Source: Pyrenophora tritici-repentis
Taxonomy: Eukaryota; Ascomycota; Dothideomycetes; Pleosporales; Pleosporaceae
Length of the DNA stretch: 64,000 bases
Assembly: GCF_003171515.1 (NCBI RefSeq)
Contig: NC_089397.1
Coordinates: forward strand, 2,336,031 to 2,400,030
Direction of reading: 5' to 3'
Below the pieces are notes generated by a model that worked only from the letters and a program-made list of their open reading frames with translations, did no database searches and had not been told where the DNA came from. Of this stretch, positions 21,591 to 32,161 are shown one piece after another. Each line of letters starts with the position of its first letter. Position 1 is the stretch's first letter. Made by a program: the position numbers and the translations under genes.

Positions 21591-22928
21591 ATAGAGGAGA
21601 ACAATGAACAATAGAGGTTATTGCAGAGAAGGGTATAGGCCGAGGTAAAGGGAAGAAGAAAGAAGATATAGTGGTAATAGGAAAAGTTTCCGAGTTAGGG
21701 TATTTAGTAGATGTTATATAGATTAAGTGATAAAAGGGAGTAAATTAGATTAAAAATAAGGAGAGATAGAAATAGATGAAGAGGAAAGGAAAGAAGAGAG
21801 AGGAACAGAAGAGAGAGAGGGGAAGGATGGATGTGGTGGAGAGGAGAGATGAGGAGGGGCAGGGAGGGTTGGAGCAGCAGGAGCAGGAGCAGGAGCGACA
21901 AGGCGGGTGGCGGAGGTGAATACAGCAGCGGCAACAGGAGTTTAGGGAGGTAGAGTAGTGAGGTAGGGAATTAGGATGGTAGGGGAATGGATAGGGAATA
22001 TGCAAAGGGGCGGATAATGGGCGAAGCGAGGAAAATATAGGGAGATGTTGGCGAGGGGAGAGGGGAAGTGTAAAAGAAGCGATTACGATTGTTTTAGAGC
22101 CGATTCAGTTTGAGGGTTATTAGGGGTGTTTTTGGTAGGAGGTAGGGTAGGAGAGGAATTATTAGGGACGGTATTAGAAGATAAGAGATGCAAATTAACA
22201 GTATAAAGGAGTATTCACAGGGGGTTATAGGGGCAGCGTTTAGGTAGACGGAGGTAGGAAAGCGTTAGGGGGCGGGGTGAAAGGGGAGAAGAGAATTTAT
22301 AGTAGATAAGAAAGGGTTAGGGTTATAGAATAAAGAGAGGGATAGGTAAGAAATGAATAGAAGAATAAAAATATTCATAAGAAGATAAAGGAGGATTAGA
22401 TTGCAAGCAAAATAAGGTAGAAGAGCAATTCGTTAGGTCGTATGTAGAGGGGAAAGAGTGGGTAACAAGATATAGAAGGCGAGTATTAGAAAAGTATTTG
22501 GAGGGGCAAGGAGGCGAAGAGAGACATAAAGAAGAGGAGGAGAGATGTTTAGTGTGTAGACAAGCGGACAAGGAGATAGACAGCAGCAAAGAGCAGTAAT
22601 AAAGAGGAGATATAGTAGAGAGGAGGGTAGAGCAGTAGGAGCAGGAGCGACAAGGCGGGTAGTAGAGTTTAATACGGCAATGATAACAGGAGTTTAGGCA
22701 GGTAGAGTAGTAAGACAGGCAATTAGGATAGTAGGGGAATAGATAGGGAATATGCGAAGGGCGGGTGATAAGCAAAGCGAGGACAAAATAGGGAGATGTT
22801 AGTGACGGGGAGGAGAAATACAAAAGAAGCAGTTAAGATTGTGTTAGAGTAGATTTCGTATAAGGGTTATTCGTTATGTATTTAGTAGAGGGTTAGGCAG
22901 GAGAAATAGTAGGGGTAGGAGAGGAATG

Positions 22929-23523
22929 TTACGGATCCATAGACTCGCTCGGCCCATGGCCCCCATATCGATAAGATCCTTATCTTATCGGACTAGCGCC
23001 TTGGCGCCCACAGCATAAGTTCGGGCTCACAACGTAGATAGCTCGATAGCTTGTATCTTGTCAAATCCAATCTTTCTTGATCGATCCCTAACCCAGGGCG
23101 CCAAGTGCACCATTATAAGGGTGGAGTTTTTTGTTAGGGATGGAGACTACGCGTATAGCGGGTATATATCAGAACCAGGGGTATGGTGGAGTATTCTTCG
23201 TAAGTACGGTGGAGTTATATTCCCTAGGCCGATTTACACCAAATTTGGACAGGTAACTCAGCGTACGTAGGCGCATAATCTGACAGATTTACAGCGCAGT
23301 AGACTATGTGGTTGAGGAGCTTAGGGTTTGGCGTTCTTGGTTAGGGTTACGCGTTTAGGGGGTCAGGAGGTCGCGAGGCTCGGCACCCGCCGCGCGCGCG
23401 CCGCCGGAGTAAGCGCCGAGCGATCGACAGGGATCCGTGCTGAGAGCAGAGCGTCGGCATATAAGAAGCTAAGTAGAGTTGGTCAGCGTAGGTATTATCA
23501 AGTATTGTTACTTTTATTTCAAT
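22929..23523 (+). promoter_or_regulatory. Upstream region of truncated TLH gene
   Basis: From about 23080 it matches the region upstream of the second TLH gene (46430-46821): shared TAACCCAGGGCGC, TACGCGTAT.GCGGGTATAT, ACTCAGC.TACGTAG and GGAGCTTAGGGTTTGG segments, then a GC-rich stretch (CCGCGCGCGCGCCGCCGGAG). Two TTAGGG motifs (in GCTTAGGGTTTG and GGTTAGGGTTACG) lie about 190-215 bp before the ATG. A palindrome around ATCCTTATCTTATCGG occurs near 22980. Short frames here have no support. Confidence 0.5.
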
Positions 23524-24676
23524 ATGTCCGAACCTAGTAAAGAGTGCCAGTATTTCGAGCATATACCTGAGTACTGCATAGCAGCATGCAGAGAGTGCAG
23601 ATATGCAGTGTGGCCAGATCAGATCGAGGGCCATTTACAGAGGCAGCATAAGGTCAGTCATAAGGAGGCAGAGGCAGTTGGACAGCAGATTCGCAGCTGG
23701 GCTGGGCTAGTCCAGTATCCCAGCGAGCTTGAGGTGCCGAGTGGTGTTCCAAAGCCCGTACGGCAGCTACCAGTACACGTAGATGGGATGTTGTGCCAGC
23801 TAGGTTCAGGCCAGTGTCAGCGGGTATTCCGTACCAGCAAAAGCTTGAAAAAACATTGGCGTATAGATCACGGATGGTCAGCAAGCAGCAGGGGAGGACG
23901 GCCAAGTCAAACTAAGCAGAAGAGCGTGCAAGCGCAGATGGAGAAGGGGTACCGGCTAGTCCATTGCCAGCGATTATTCGGGAGCCGGCACGGATCGCAG
24001 TATTTCCAGGTGCAGCCGCCCGACGAGGATGGCCCCGACGTCGTGCCTGTAGACGGGGCAGCAGCATGGGCGCAAGTGGGCGAGCAGATGGCCAAGGCAT
24101 GGCAGGATATCGAGAGGCGTGCGCAGACGACGATCCAAGAGGGCGAGCGCGACGAGGTGAACCCATGGCTGGAGCGGACGCAGTGGTTGCCGTACCTAGT
24201 GGGCATGGAGAGGCCGGATTTGTTAGCGTGCATCGAGGAGCCCGTGGCAGAGCCCGATGCCAGGCAGGAGCAGCAGGCCGAGCCGGTGGAAGCAGCGATT
24301 TGGGCAGCTATGGATGGATTGGCGCGGTTCAGCCAGGCATCGATTATTGACCGGATTGGCGTGTTTATACGGTTGGAGGCAATTCGCACAGAGATGCACC
24401 AAACCCGGTTCCAGCCGTTGCAGCCGTATATGGACAAGGACGCCATTGTCAAGCACACACGACCATGGCAGCAGATGTTAATGTTTTTTGCACGCACACA
24501 GAAAGAGCACGCGTGGAAGAGCCCCAAGTATCGGTTCACGCGGCGGCAGCGAGAGGCATGGGAGGTGTTAATCGAACAGGCAAAGCGGAGCATAGAGGGA
24601 GACGAAGAAGATGAAGCCGAGGATATGGACGAGGAGAGAGAAGAGCTGGACGAGGAGATGATGGACGACATAGACG
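23524..24676 (+). pseudogene. Telomere-linked RecQ helicase (TLH), N-terminal fragment
   Basis: ATG at 23524 opens a frame nearly identical to the first 385 codons of the second TLH gene. It has a zinc-finger-like CRECRYAVWPDQIEGHLQRQH and a second CX4-C ... H cluster (KHWRIDH), which together resemble the OrsD domain seen at the N-terminus of fungal TLH proteins. The frame ends in an acidic segment (DEEREELDEEMMDDID) exactly at MITE-1 (24677), after which the sequence is Gypsy-1 and not TLH. The helicase domain is therefore missing. It stays open to 24717 only by reading into the MITE. Confidence 0.88.
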
Positions 24677-24838
24677 TAGACTCCGCAACAATCAATTCAA
24701 TCCGGTCACTCTCCTAGACCCACTTACCTATCTAGGTAGGGCTTAAACTCCTATAGGTAACTACTAGGCTTAAAGCGGTAATCAATCAATCCAATCTGAA
24801 CCTTCTAGGACCCACTTAATTGATTGTTGCGGACTGTG
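24677..24838. mobile_element. MITE-1 copy (162 bp) at a chimeric junction
   Basis: A full-length MITE-1 by both ends, but its flanks do not match: CATAGACG on the TLH side and AGTTCAAT on the Gypsy-1 side. Four other copies have perfect 8-bp duplications, so this copy is best explained as the product of recombination between one MITE in TLH and another in Gypsy-1. Confidence 0.9.
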
Positions 24839-27682
24839 AGTTCAATTCCCTTTGTCAGCCGATCAGTGACCACCATACAGTTCGTTGCGTTATCCCGTCC
24901 AGATGGCGGCAAGTCGGTAATGAAATCGATTGAAAGTTCCCCCCATATACGTTCTGGGATCGGTAATGGTTTAAGGAGGCCCTTCTTTGTTTCTCTCCAT
25001 ATCGTATTCCTTCCGCAAATCTCGCAGTTACGGACAAAGCGTCGCACGTCGCTTGCTGCACCTGACCAGAAGAACTGCCTTGATAAGATTGAGTAGGTAA
25101 GATCTCGTCCGGGGTGGCCAGTAATATGCGAGTCGTGAATATTTTGAATGATTCGCGTGCGGAGTGGTTCGCAGTGAGGGATCCATGTCCGGTCTCGAAA
25201 TCGTAACAAGCCTCTCTCGTCTAGGGTGCATTCTGCTATACTCACTAACTTCTCCTTCTGAAGCTTAGTAGGGAGGTTCCTCTCCTTATTTGCTACTAGT
25301 GTAGTAAGCTCCTGATAAAGCTTATCTTCTTGGCGGCTTCGGTGCCACAGATTCTGCATCTCCTGGTCCTCAAACATGCGTATCTCTTTTGTGAAGTCAA
25401 TCTCCTCAGACGATAGAGACTGGATTTGAACACTCCGCAAGTGCTTGCTCTGGAAGAGACGGATAAATCGAGACCGTATTCGTTCATCGTCATAGTTGGC
25501 GGGTAGGTCTTGTTCTCGTCGTGATAGGGCGTCGGGTTTTCCATAGTCTTTCCAGGTTTCCATTCCAGGGAGAAGTCGAATCGTGAGAGAAACTCTGACC
25601 AACGTACTTGTCTTTCAGACAGCTGTCGTTCGCGGTAGAAGTATTGGAGGTTCTTGTGGTCCGTCAGAACTGTAAACTTCCTAACCATACGTAGTTCAGG
25701 AGCCCATGCTTCTAAGCAACGAACAATAGCTAGAAGCTCCTTGTCATGAATTGGATAATTGGCCTCTGTTGGTGAGTGCTTCTTTGAGTAGTAAGCAACG
25801 GGTTGCCAGTTGTTGTTCTTGTCCTTCTGCAGCAATAGGCCGCCAGTTGCATGTCCTGAGGAGTCGGCTTCTACTAAGGTGTCCTTCTCTGGATCAAAAT
25901 GGCCGAGTATTGGTGCTGTAATGAGAAGTTCCTTAATCGTTTCAAATGCTTGATTGCAAGCCTCGTCCCAATGAAAAACCATCTCTTTCTTAGTTAGGTT
26001 GATGAGCGGTTCAGCAATGTCCGAGAAGTTCGGTATAAAAACTCGGTAGAAGTTGGCAAAACCAATAAATGCTCGGATAGCCTTAACTGACGTTGGTGTA
26101 GCCCATTCGCGGATTGCGATAATCTTTTCAGGGTCAACTCGAATACCCACTTCTGCTTCCACAATGTACCCGAGGTATTTAACTCGTTTAGTCTCGAACT
26201 CGCACTTGTCGATATCAATCTGCAGTCCAGCGTCTATGAGGCGTTGAAGAACCTTTCCAACCTTCTCTCTGTGATCCTGAAGCGATCCTGACGAGTAGAT
26301 CTATCGCAGTAGACAAGACGTCAACAACTGCATATGAGAACTGCGTTGATTGTCCTACGGAGTAGATACACAAGGTTATATACATGAGATGTGCGTAAGC
26401 ACATGACGGCAAAGGAGTGAAAGTGAAGGTTGTAGAACATTCGGCCAAGAAGCATCGGGCCGATTCCAAGAAGGGTAGTCCTGAATGGCAACAAGATCAA
26501 GATGTCGTCAACGTAGGCTGAAACAAAGTCGTCAAGGTAATCCTGCAGAACACCATTTACGTAGCGTTGAAATGCGGCTGGTGCTCCTGTTAGTCCGAAG
26601 GGAGCAACCCGCCATTCGAATAGGCCGTATCTTGTTCGGAAAGCTGTCTTCCATTCCTCTCCTTTGGCCACACGGATCTTGTGGAAGGCTGCGATAACGT
26701 CAAGTTTTGTGAACCATTTAGCTTTGGCCACATTTCTCAGTGTTTCTGTGAATAGAGGCAGAGGGTAACGGTCCTTCCTGGTGATGTTGTTCAAGCCTCG
26801 GTAGTCAACGCAAAATCGGATGCCCCCTCCTGGCTTTTTAACCATTAGGACGGGTGCGGCTGCGGGAGAGTTACTAGCGCGGATAAAATCCTTGTCTAAC
26901 AGCTCGGTGAGAGTTTTCCTAAGCACTAGTAACTCTTCTCGGCTCATGCCGTAGAGCGGACCCCATGGAATGGTCTTCTCGTTTCCGTCTTGATCCTTTT
27001 CAATCTCAATGTGGAGATCAACGCCTTTACGATGCGGGGGAAGTTTCTCAGCTAGGAAATGGTCGAAAGCCTTCAGCCATTGGTGGTACTGGGGTGGGAG
27101 CTTCGTCTTCGGATCGGATCGTTTGCGCGGTTTCAAAGCTTTCTCAATGTCGGCGATGGAAACAGCGAACAGTCCAGTGTCGAGCGCAATACCGTCTCCT
27201 TTGTTCTTCCTACGGCTTCTTCTCACCTCCGCCATGAATGCGGAAGCCATCACCTGAGTAGCCTTCATTGGTGGTGGCTTGTATGACGCTTTCTTGTGGT
27301 TCCATGCGCGGATGTTTGATGCGCCGATATCCAGGCAGCCTTGTTTGGCCGAAATTGTGACGTCGGCATCCTCTAACCAGGGCTTTCCCAGAATCACGTC
27401 GTAAGTCAGGCCAGGTACAACGTAGAAGAAGACGCGTTTCTGCTGGTGGCCGTCTATGTCTATCGAGGCGTAAGTAACTGTATCTAGGACAGTACTTGGT
27501 TCTGCGTTCTTCCCAGCTGCTTCCTCCAGCTGACGCGGGGCTATCTTGATTGATGGCAGTCTCAGAGATCGAAAGAGTTGTTCATTGATGGCGGAATAGC
27601 AAAGGCAACCTGAGTCAACAAGTCCAGTGACAAAGTCAGTTCCATTAAGTCTAACGTCCACTACAAAGGGATCGCTATCCAT
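24839..27682 (-). pseudogene. Gypsy-1 Pol (protease, RT, RNase H, partial integrase), broken
   Basis: ATG at 27682. Protease motif LVDSGC is near residue 22. RT has VDYRGLNNITRKDRYPLP, FTKLDVIAAFHKIRV and YVDDILI, the last directly before a 192-bp solo LTR. RNase H has LVEADSSGHATGG, HDKELLAIVRCLEAW and LTDHKNLQYF. After a frame change near 25547-25553 (fits one missing G), the integrase zinc-binding region (HDSHITGHPGRDL ... CEICGRN) and the first catalytic Asp (SIDFITDLPPSG) follow. The frame then meets MITE-1 at VVTDRLTKGIEL, so the other two catalytic residues are lost. Inactive. Confidence 0.88.
26302..26493. mobile_element. Solo LTR (192 bp) in Gypsy-1 reverse transcriptase
   Basis: The insert is flanked by the 5-bp direct repeat AGATC at 26297-26301 and 26494-26498. 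On the minus strand it begins TGTTGCCATT and ends CTGCGATA. Removing it and one AGATC rejoins the RT frame right after YVDDILI. It contains a TATA-like GGTTATATACATG. The ends are TG...TA and not TG...CA, so the class is likely but not certain. Confidence 0.7.
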
Positions 27683-27730
27683 CTTTTGCTTTCCAGTCTC
27701 CTTCCATTCTTTCTGAGCTGCCGCGTGTTC

Positions 27731-28927
27731 CTATTGCTCTGCTTCGGAGTCTTCTGGATCTTCCTCCTCTACAGCTGCCTTGGTGACCACAGTACTCTTT
27801 GCTGTCTTGACGCTAACGTGAGTTGGTCGTAGAGCGGCTGCCAACGGGCATGTAGCTATTCGGCAATTGTTGCGGCCGCATCGAAGACAGCGTCGTTCCT
27901 GGCGTCGAGCATCGATTTCCTCTTGGTTGACCCATTTTGCTCGTTTTCCAATAAGTTCTCGGTCCTCAGGACGCCTAGATGGATATCCATTCATGTTGGT
28001 CTTGCCGCGGAGGCCGACAGCGTTCACTTGGGTAGTTGTAGGCTGCGTAGGTTCCCATTCCATCATGTCTTCAGGGGAAGCTGCTGTGAGAGTGGCATTA
28101 TTCGATTTTGCTGGTGGTTCATAGGTTGGTGCATTTTCAGCAGTTCGGCTACCGTAACGACGGGTTGTTTTCGTCCATTGGCCGAACAACTCCATGTCGT
28201 TGCTAAGATCTACACACTTCTGAGCGAACCTTGCGTATGTGCTTGTTTCTGTCCCTGATGTACCAACAAGCCTATCCTTTATCCTACCACTTAATGCATT
28301 TCGTAAGTAGGATATCTTCGTATGCTCAGGCCAGCTTTCTGCGTCAGCGTTGGCCATCTCTTTCTCAAACCGTGGATAGAAGGAAATAAACGTCTCGTCG
28401 TCCTTCTGGCGTATAGAGTAGAGGTTCTGAATGGCTTTCTCCTTCCGATTTCGTTCGCCGTAGAGGAGTTCAAGGCGGTCAAGCAGCTTGAAAGGGTTTG
28501 GCGATTCTTCTTTAACTTGTATCTCGTAGTATGTTGTAACGTTGGTTTTCGCTGCCCCATCAAGACGCATGTAGACGTAGCGTAGCTGAGCTTTTAGGCT
28601 TCCAATAGCTTGCGCGTCTTCTTCGATCTTGCCCTCCATCTCTAGCTTCCATCCTCGCCATTGTGATTTGTTTCCACCAAACGTAGGCGGGTGGGGTAAG
28701 CTGTGCCGCGGCTTTGGGATTATAGGCACAGATGTGTTCGAAGTCTCGGAGGTTGGCGTCGGATCAGTGGTGGCGTCTGTATTGTGACCAGGCGTTTGAG
28801 GTGGCTCGTGCGATGATGCTTCCAGCCTCTCCATCCTAGTGCTCATGTCTTCAAGTCTCTGTAGTAGCGACTGTAACAGCTGGTTCGAATCGTTCGTCGT
28901 CATGTTAGTATCCCCGGGGGAGCTCAT
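27731..28927 (-). CDS. gag: Gypsy-1 Gag
   Basis: A 398-residue open frame starting at 28927. The N-terminus is Ser/Thr/Pro-rich with a short coiled-coil-like stretch (LLQSLLQRLEDMSTRMERLE). A Retrotrans_gag-type helical region follows at about residues 110-250 (YGERNRKEKAIQNLYSIRQK, SYLRNALSGRIKDRLVG). Near the C-terminus a knuckle CLRCGRNNCRIATC has spacing CX2CX4CX4C, where the usual His is replaced by Cys. It ends in an acidic tail. Pol begins 48 bp downstream on the same strand. The frame is intact. Confidence 0.9.
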   Translation of the reverse strand: MSSPGDTNMTTNDSNQLLQSLLQRLEDMSTRMERLEASSHEPPQTPGHNTDATTDPTPTSETSNTSVPIIPKPRHSLPHPPTFGGNKSQWRGWKLEMEGKIEEDAQAIGSLKAQLRYVYMRLDGAAKTNVTTYYEIQVKEESPNPFKLLDRLELLYGERNRKEKAIQNLYSIRQKDDETFISFYPRFEKEMANADAESWPEHTKISYLRNALSGRIKDRLVGTSGTETSTYARFAQKCVDLSNDMELFGQWTKTTRRYGSRTAENAPTYEPPAKSNNATLTAASPEDMMEWEPTQPTTTQVNAVGLRGKTNMNGYPSRRPEDRELIGKRAKWVNQEEIDARRQERRCLRCGRNNCRIATCPLAAALRPTHVSVKTAKSTVVTKAAVEEEDPEDSEAEQ

Positions 28928-28946
28928 TATAACGGTGCCTTGGTTG

Positions 28947-29010
28947 CTGCGTGTTCTGCGTGTTCTGCGTGTTCTGCGTGTTCTGCGTGTTCTGCGTGTT
29001 CTGCGTGTTC
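28947..29010. repeat. 10-bp tandem repeat in Gypsy-1 leader
   Basis: About six and a half perfect copies of CTGCGTGTTC lie just upstream of the Gypsy-1 gag start, between LTR and ATG. In the sense strand the unit is GAACACGCAG. Confidence 0.9.
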
Positions 29011-29024
29011 TTCTTGATCTTGAC

Positions 29025-29386
29025 TGTATGTGAACGGTCTGTAGGAACTGTATTCCAGCTACCTAGTCCAGATGCTATTTACAGTCAAGATGAAGAAAGA
29101 AGGTAAGACGCGAGCGGCGAGCCCGCTTTGTTTGCACAGTCCGCAACAATCAATTAAGTGGGTCCTAGAAGGTTCAGATTGGATTGATTGATTACCGCTT
29201 TAAGCCTAGTAGTTACCTATAGGAGTTTAAGCCCTACCTAGATAGGTAAGTGGGTCTAGGAGAGTGACCGGATTGAATTGATTGTTGCGGAGTCTATTTG
29301 TTTGGGTTGGCGCACGGCCCTCTCGTTGCCGGGGAAGCGACTAGGCTCGCAGCCTAGTCATGTGACTTAGGGCTCAGCCCGTTACA
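29025..29386 (-). mobile_element. Gypsy-1 5' LTR (with MITE-1 inside)
   Basis: The sense strand begins TGTAACGGGC at 29386, directly against retroposon sequence. The inner end is placed at 29025 (TTCACATACA), giving TG...CA ends and about 192 bp once the MITE and one target copy are removed. The outer boundary is firm because the retroposon copy is interrupted there; the inner boundary cannot be checked since the 3' LTR is missing. Confidence 0.55.
29135..29296. mobile_element. MITE-1 copy (162 bp), 8-bp duplication TTTGTTTG
   Basis: Full-length copy inside the Gypsy-1 5' LTR, flanked by TTTGTTTG at 29127-29134 and 29297-29304. Confidence 0.95.
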
Positions 29387-30785
29387 GTTGCGTAGTCCAA
29401 TTTCCGAGCTAGTCTTCCATTGGCGCGGGTGCTAAAGAGCAGTGTGGTGAACAGAAAGAGATGTAACAGCGAGCTCTTTGCGAAAAGAAATATTGTTTGT
29501 AGTTTTATACAGTGTCTGTCTGTTGTTTTGTGTAGGCGTCTGTATATAGGGATCTACAAGAGAGAGAATAGATCTATACAGCTATTGCCTGGTCGATGTT
29601 TTGCTCGTGCGTGTGCTAGTGAAAGCAGGTGCTGGAGCGGTTCGGTATATGGGGTCGGTATATCGAGTCGGTTTAGGGCGTTCGGTAGAGAGGGTATTTG
29701 GTGTAGGCGTCTGTATATAGGGATCTACAAGACAGAATAGATCTATACAGCTATTACCTAGTCGATGTTTTGGGCGTTTTGGTGTAGGCGTCTGTATACA
29801 GGAATCTATTATAACCTAACAATAATAGACCTATACAGCTATTGCCTAGTCGATGTTTTGCTCGTGCGTGTGCTAGTGAAAGCAGGTGCTAGAGCGGTTC
29901 GGTATATGGGGTCGGTATATCGAGTCGGTTTAGGGCGTTCGGTAGAGAGGGTATTTGGTGTAGGCGTCTGTATATAGGGATCTACAAGAGAGATAGTAGA
30001 TCTATACATCTAGTGCCTGGTCGGTGTTTTGCTCGTGCGTGTGCTAGTGAAAGCAGGTGCTAGAGCGGTTCGGTATATGGGGTCGGTATATCGAGTCGGT
30101 TTAGGTCGTTCGGTGGAGAGGGCTTTTGGTGTAGGCGTCTGTATATAGGGATCTACAAGAGAGATAATAGATCTATACATCTAGTGCCTGGTCGGTGTTT
30201 TGCTCGTGCGTGTGCTAGTGAAAGCAGGTGCTAGAGCGGTTCGGTATATGGGGTCGGTATATCGAGTCGGTTTAGGTCGTTCGGTGGAGAGGGCTTTTGG
30301 TGTAGGCGTCTGTATATAGGGATCTACAAGAGAGATAATAGATCTATACATCTAGTGCCTGGTCGGTGTTTTGCTCGTGAGTGTGCTGGTGACAGCAGGT
30401 GCTGGAGCGGTTCGGTATATGGGGTCGGTATATCGAGTTGGTTTAGGGCGTTCGGGTATAGGTAGCATCTAGATATATAGGCCTATTACTTTGCAGCAAT
30501 AGAGATATATACCTAAGGAAGAGCCGTTGCTCTGTCGGTTTCGTAGAGGGTGCCTTCGATCGAACATCTAAAATCAGTTGGCGCACGGGCCATTTGCAGA
30601 GATTTCTCTCAACTAAGGCCAGGTAACAACTCTGTCAAAGTTGCAGCGGCCAGCGCGCCCGCCACAACGCCTGCACGCAAAAGCAGACGTTGGAAACTGA
30701 TTCTAGGAAGGCATTTCAATGGAATTGAGATGAAAAAAGGGTAATCCAGGACCTTTTTGTCATCTCGAAAAGTTGGTGTTCGATG
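29387..30785 (-). mobile_element. 171-bp-repeat retroposon, copy 2 (inverted), tail lost
   Basis: In the minus orientation it starts CATCGAACACCAACTTTTCG at 30785, the same 5' end as copy 3, and is inserted in LINE-A copy 1. It contains about five 171-bp units and then the LINE-like 3' region, but stops at 29387 where Gypsy-1 was inserted, so the last part of the tail and the second target copy are gone. Confidence 0.85.
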
Positions 30786-32161
30786 TGGTTTAGGACCTAG
30801 TTTGACTTTTGGGATTGCTTTGTCAGCTGCTAGTTGGATAACTTGCGTAATTGCTTCCCCTATCTCCTCTAGTTTGCTTTGAAGCTCCTGGTCCTCTTCT
30901 AGAATTAGATTCTTGCAATCTTGTTTCCTAGGGTCGTTTATCTCGCTTATGTGCTGTAGCGTGATGTTGTTTTGAATAGCCTCGTTTAGGTGTGAAGGTC
31001 GTCCGAAGATGATCTTGGGTTGGTTCTCGGGGATGGAGTGATGCGATGGACACGAGGTTGTATAGCACGATTGGTAGATCGATGTAATATACGGGGAGTT
31101 GAGAATCAAGTACTAATCCTTAGATTTCGAAGTTGAACACAATGAACCGTAAGGGCTCATTGCCTACTGTTATATAATAAGCGTGCCCTCCATTGTGGCC
31201 TTTCCCTCCATGGAGGTCGCACCCTCCGTGGAGGTCGTGCCCTCCATGGCGGTCATGCCAAGGTTGGAGGGCAGGTCACGTGACTGCGCGGCACAAGCTT
31301 ACCCGCTGTGCCCCGCCTTCAACGTTGTCCTGCCGTTGTTGCTTGTCCTCCTCCTTGCAATCGTAACATTAGGGTTTTTTGAAAAAGTGGCCAATCCGCC
31401 TTTTTTGTGTTAAACTTGCGTTGGTTTATTGGATTGTCTACTTGGTCGGTGTCTGATCGAATTGAGAAGAGTAGGCCGTAGTGGTCAGATCCAGTCTCTG
31501 TAGTGACTTGCCAGTCAATAGCTTTGTCAGCTAGGTCTGGGGTAACTAGGGATAGGTCTAAAACTGATTCTCTTGATAGGTGTGGCCTAAAGAAAGTGCC
31601 CGTTCCTGGTGTGTTTAGAAGGCTAAGGTTTTGGCTTTCTATCCATTCTACAAATGGGGGTGCTCCTGGGCTCGTCGATGTGCATAGTGGGTCCCACCAC
31701 GGGTGGTGCTCATTTGCGTCTAGGAGTAGAATAGATGACTCTGGTAGTCTTGTGTTTGTGTTTAGAAGAACTCTTGGGATAGTCTTTATATCTCCTATAC
31801 CTCTCTCGTTGTATAGGTTGAAGATATTAAACTTATGGTTTCCTTTCTGTACTACTAGTGCTATAGCGTCTGGATCTGACGTAAAACCTTCTAGTAGGTG
31901 GGTTTCTGCTAATAGCGTTCTAGAGATATAGAATAGCACTCTAGGGCGGAGTTTTGGTTCGGATTGTGGGAGAATTTGGAGGTATGCTGCGTGGCTAGTG
32001 GACCTAGTATCAGCGTAGTCGTTGTTTCTTGTTGGTGTGAGCCAAGGCTCTTGGACTGCAATTATATCAACCCTTAGTTCGACAGCTAGTTGAAGAGTAG
32101 ACTCTGTAGCCTGGATACTCTTATTCAGATTCGCTTGGAGAATCTTAATGCTGTCTAACAT
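30786..32161 (-). pseudogene. LINE-A copy 1 ORF2, endonuclease part, interrupted
   Basis: ATG at 32161 lies inside the ORF1 stop region. The apurinic-type endonuclease domain shows QANLNKS, IIAVQEPWLTP, LLLDANEHHPWWDP and the terminal GSDHYGLLFSI. The frame is cut at 31369 by a solo LTR; past it, 30990-30786 continues the ORF2 sequence (EAIQNNITLQHISEINDPRK) until the retroposon. The reverse transcriptase is absent here but present in copy 2. Confidence 0.88.
30991..31368. mobile_element. Solo LTR (378 bp) in LINE-A ORF2
   Basis: On the minus strand it begins TGTTACGATTGCAAGGAGG and ends CTTCACA, so TG...CA. Flanks are the 5-bp duplication TTAGG at 30986-30990 and 31369-31373. It includes a run of CCCTCCATGGAGG-like inverted motifs at about 31190-31270 and a TATATAA box near 31162. 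Confidence 0.85.

Larger units (their letters stand above)
17455..22928 (+). repeat. Internal copy of purine-rich subtelomeric block
   Basis: The + strand is overwhelmingly A and G, built from degenerate AGCGAGGATAG/AGTAAGAGC-type units up to about 18,700 and then GA-rich sequence. It matches the telomeric block 55407-59698 in the same order and orientation, with only scattered substitutions and indels plus a retroposon at 20020-21590. Long frames on the minus strand (Leu/Ser/Thr-rich) and plus strand (Ser/Arg/Glu-rich) come from composition; I see no gene. The right edge near 22928 switches to the TLH upstream region. Confidence 0.85.
24839..29386 (-). mobile_element. Gypsy-1 LTR retrotransposon, missing its 3' part
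   Basis: On the minus strand it runs from an LTR beginning TGTAACGGGCTGAGCC at 29386 through gag and pol to the integrase core, where it stops at MITE-1. The rest of integrase and the 3' LTR are absent. It was inserted into a retroposon copy (29387-30785). It is itself interrupted by a solo LTR in reverse transcriptase and a MITE-1 in the 5' LTR. Confidence 0.85.

Noticed and set aside
22314..22325. GGGTTAGGGTTA near 22314 (and at about 59085) as an interstitial telomere
   Set aside because: Only two units within GA-rich degenerate sequence and present in both block copies; not an array.
23907..24695. 262-codon minus-strand frame opposite TLH (also 47169-47978)
   Set aside because: Antisense shadow of the conserved TLH coding sequence; Ser-rich run is the complement of the acidic stretch.
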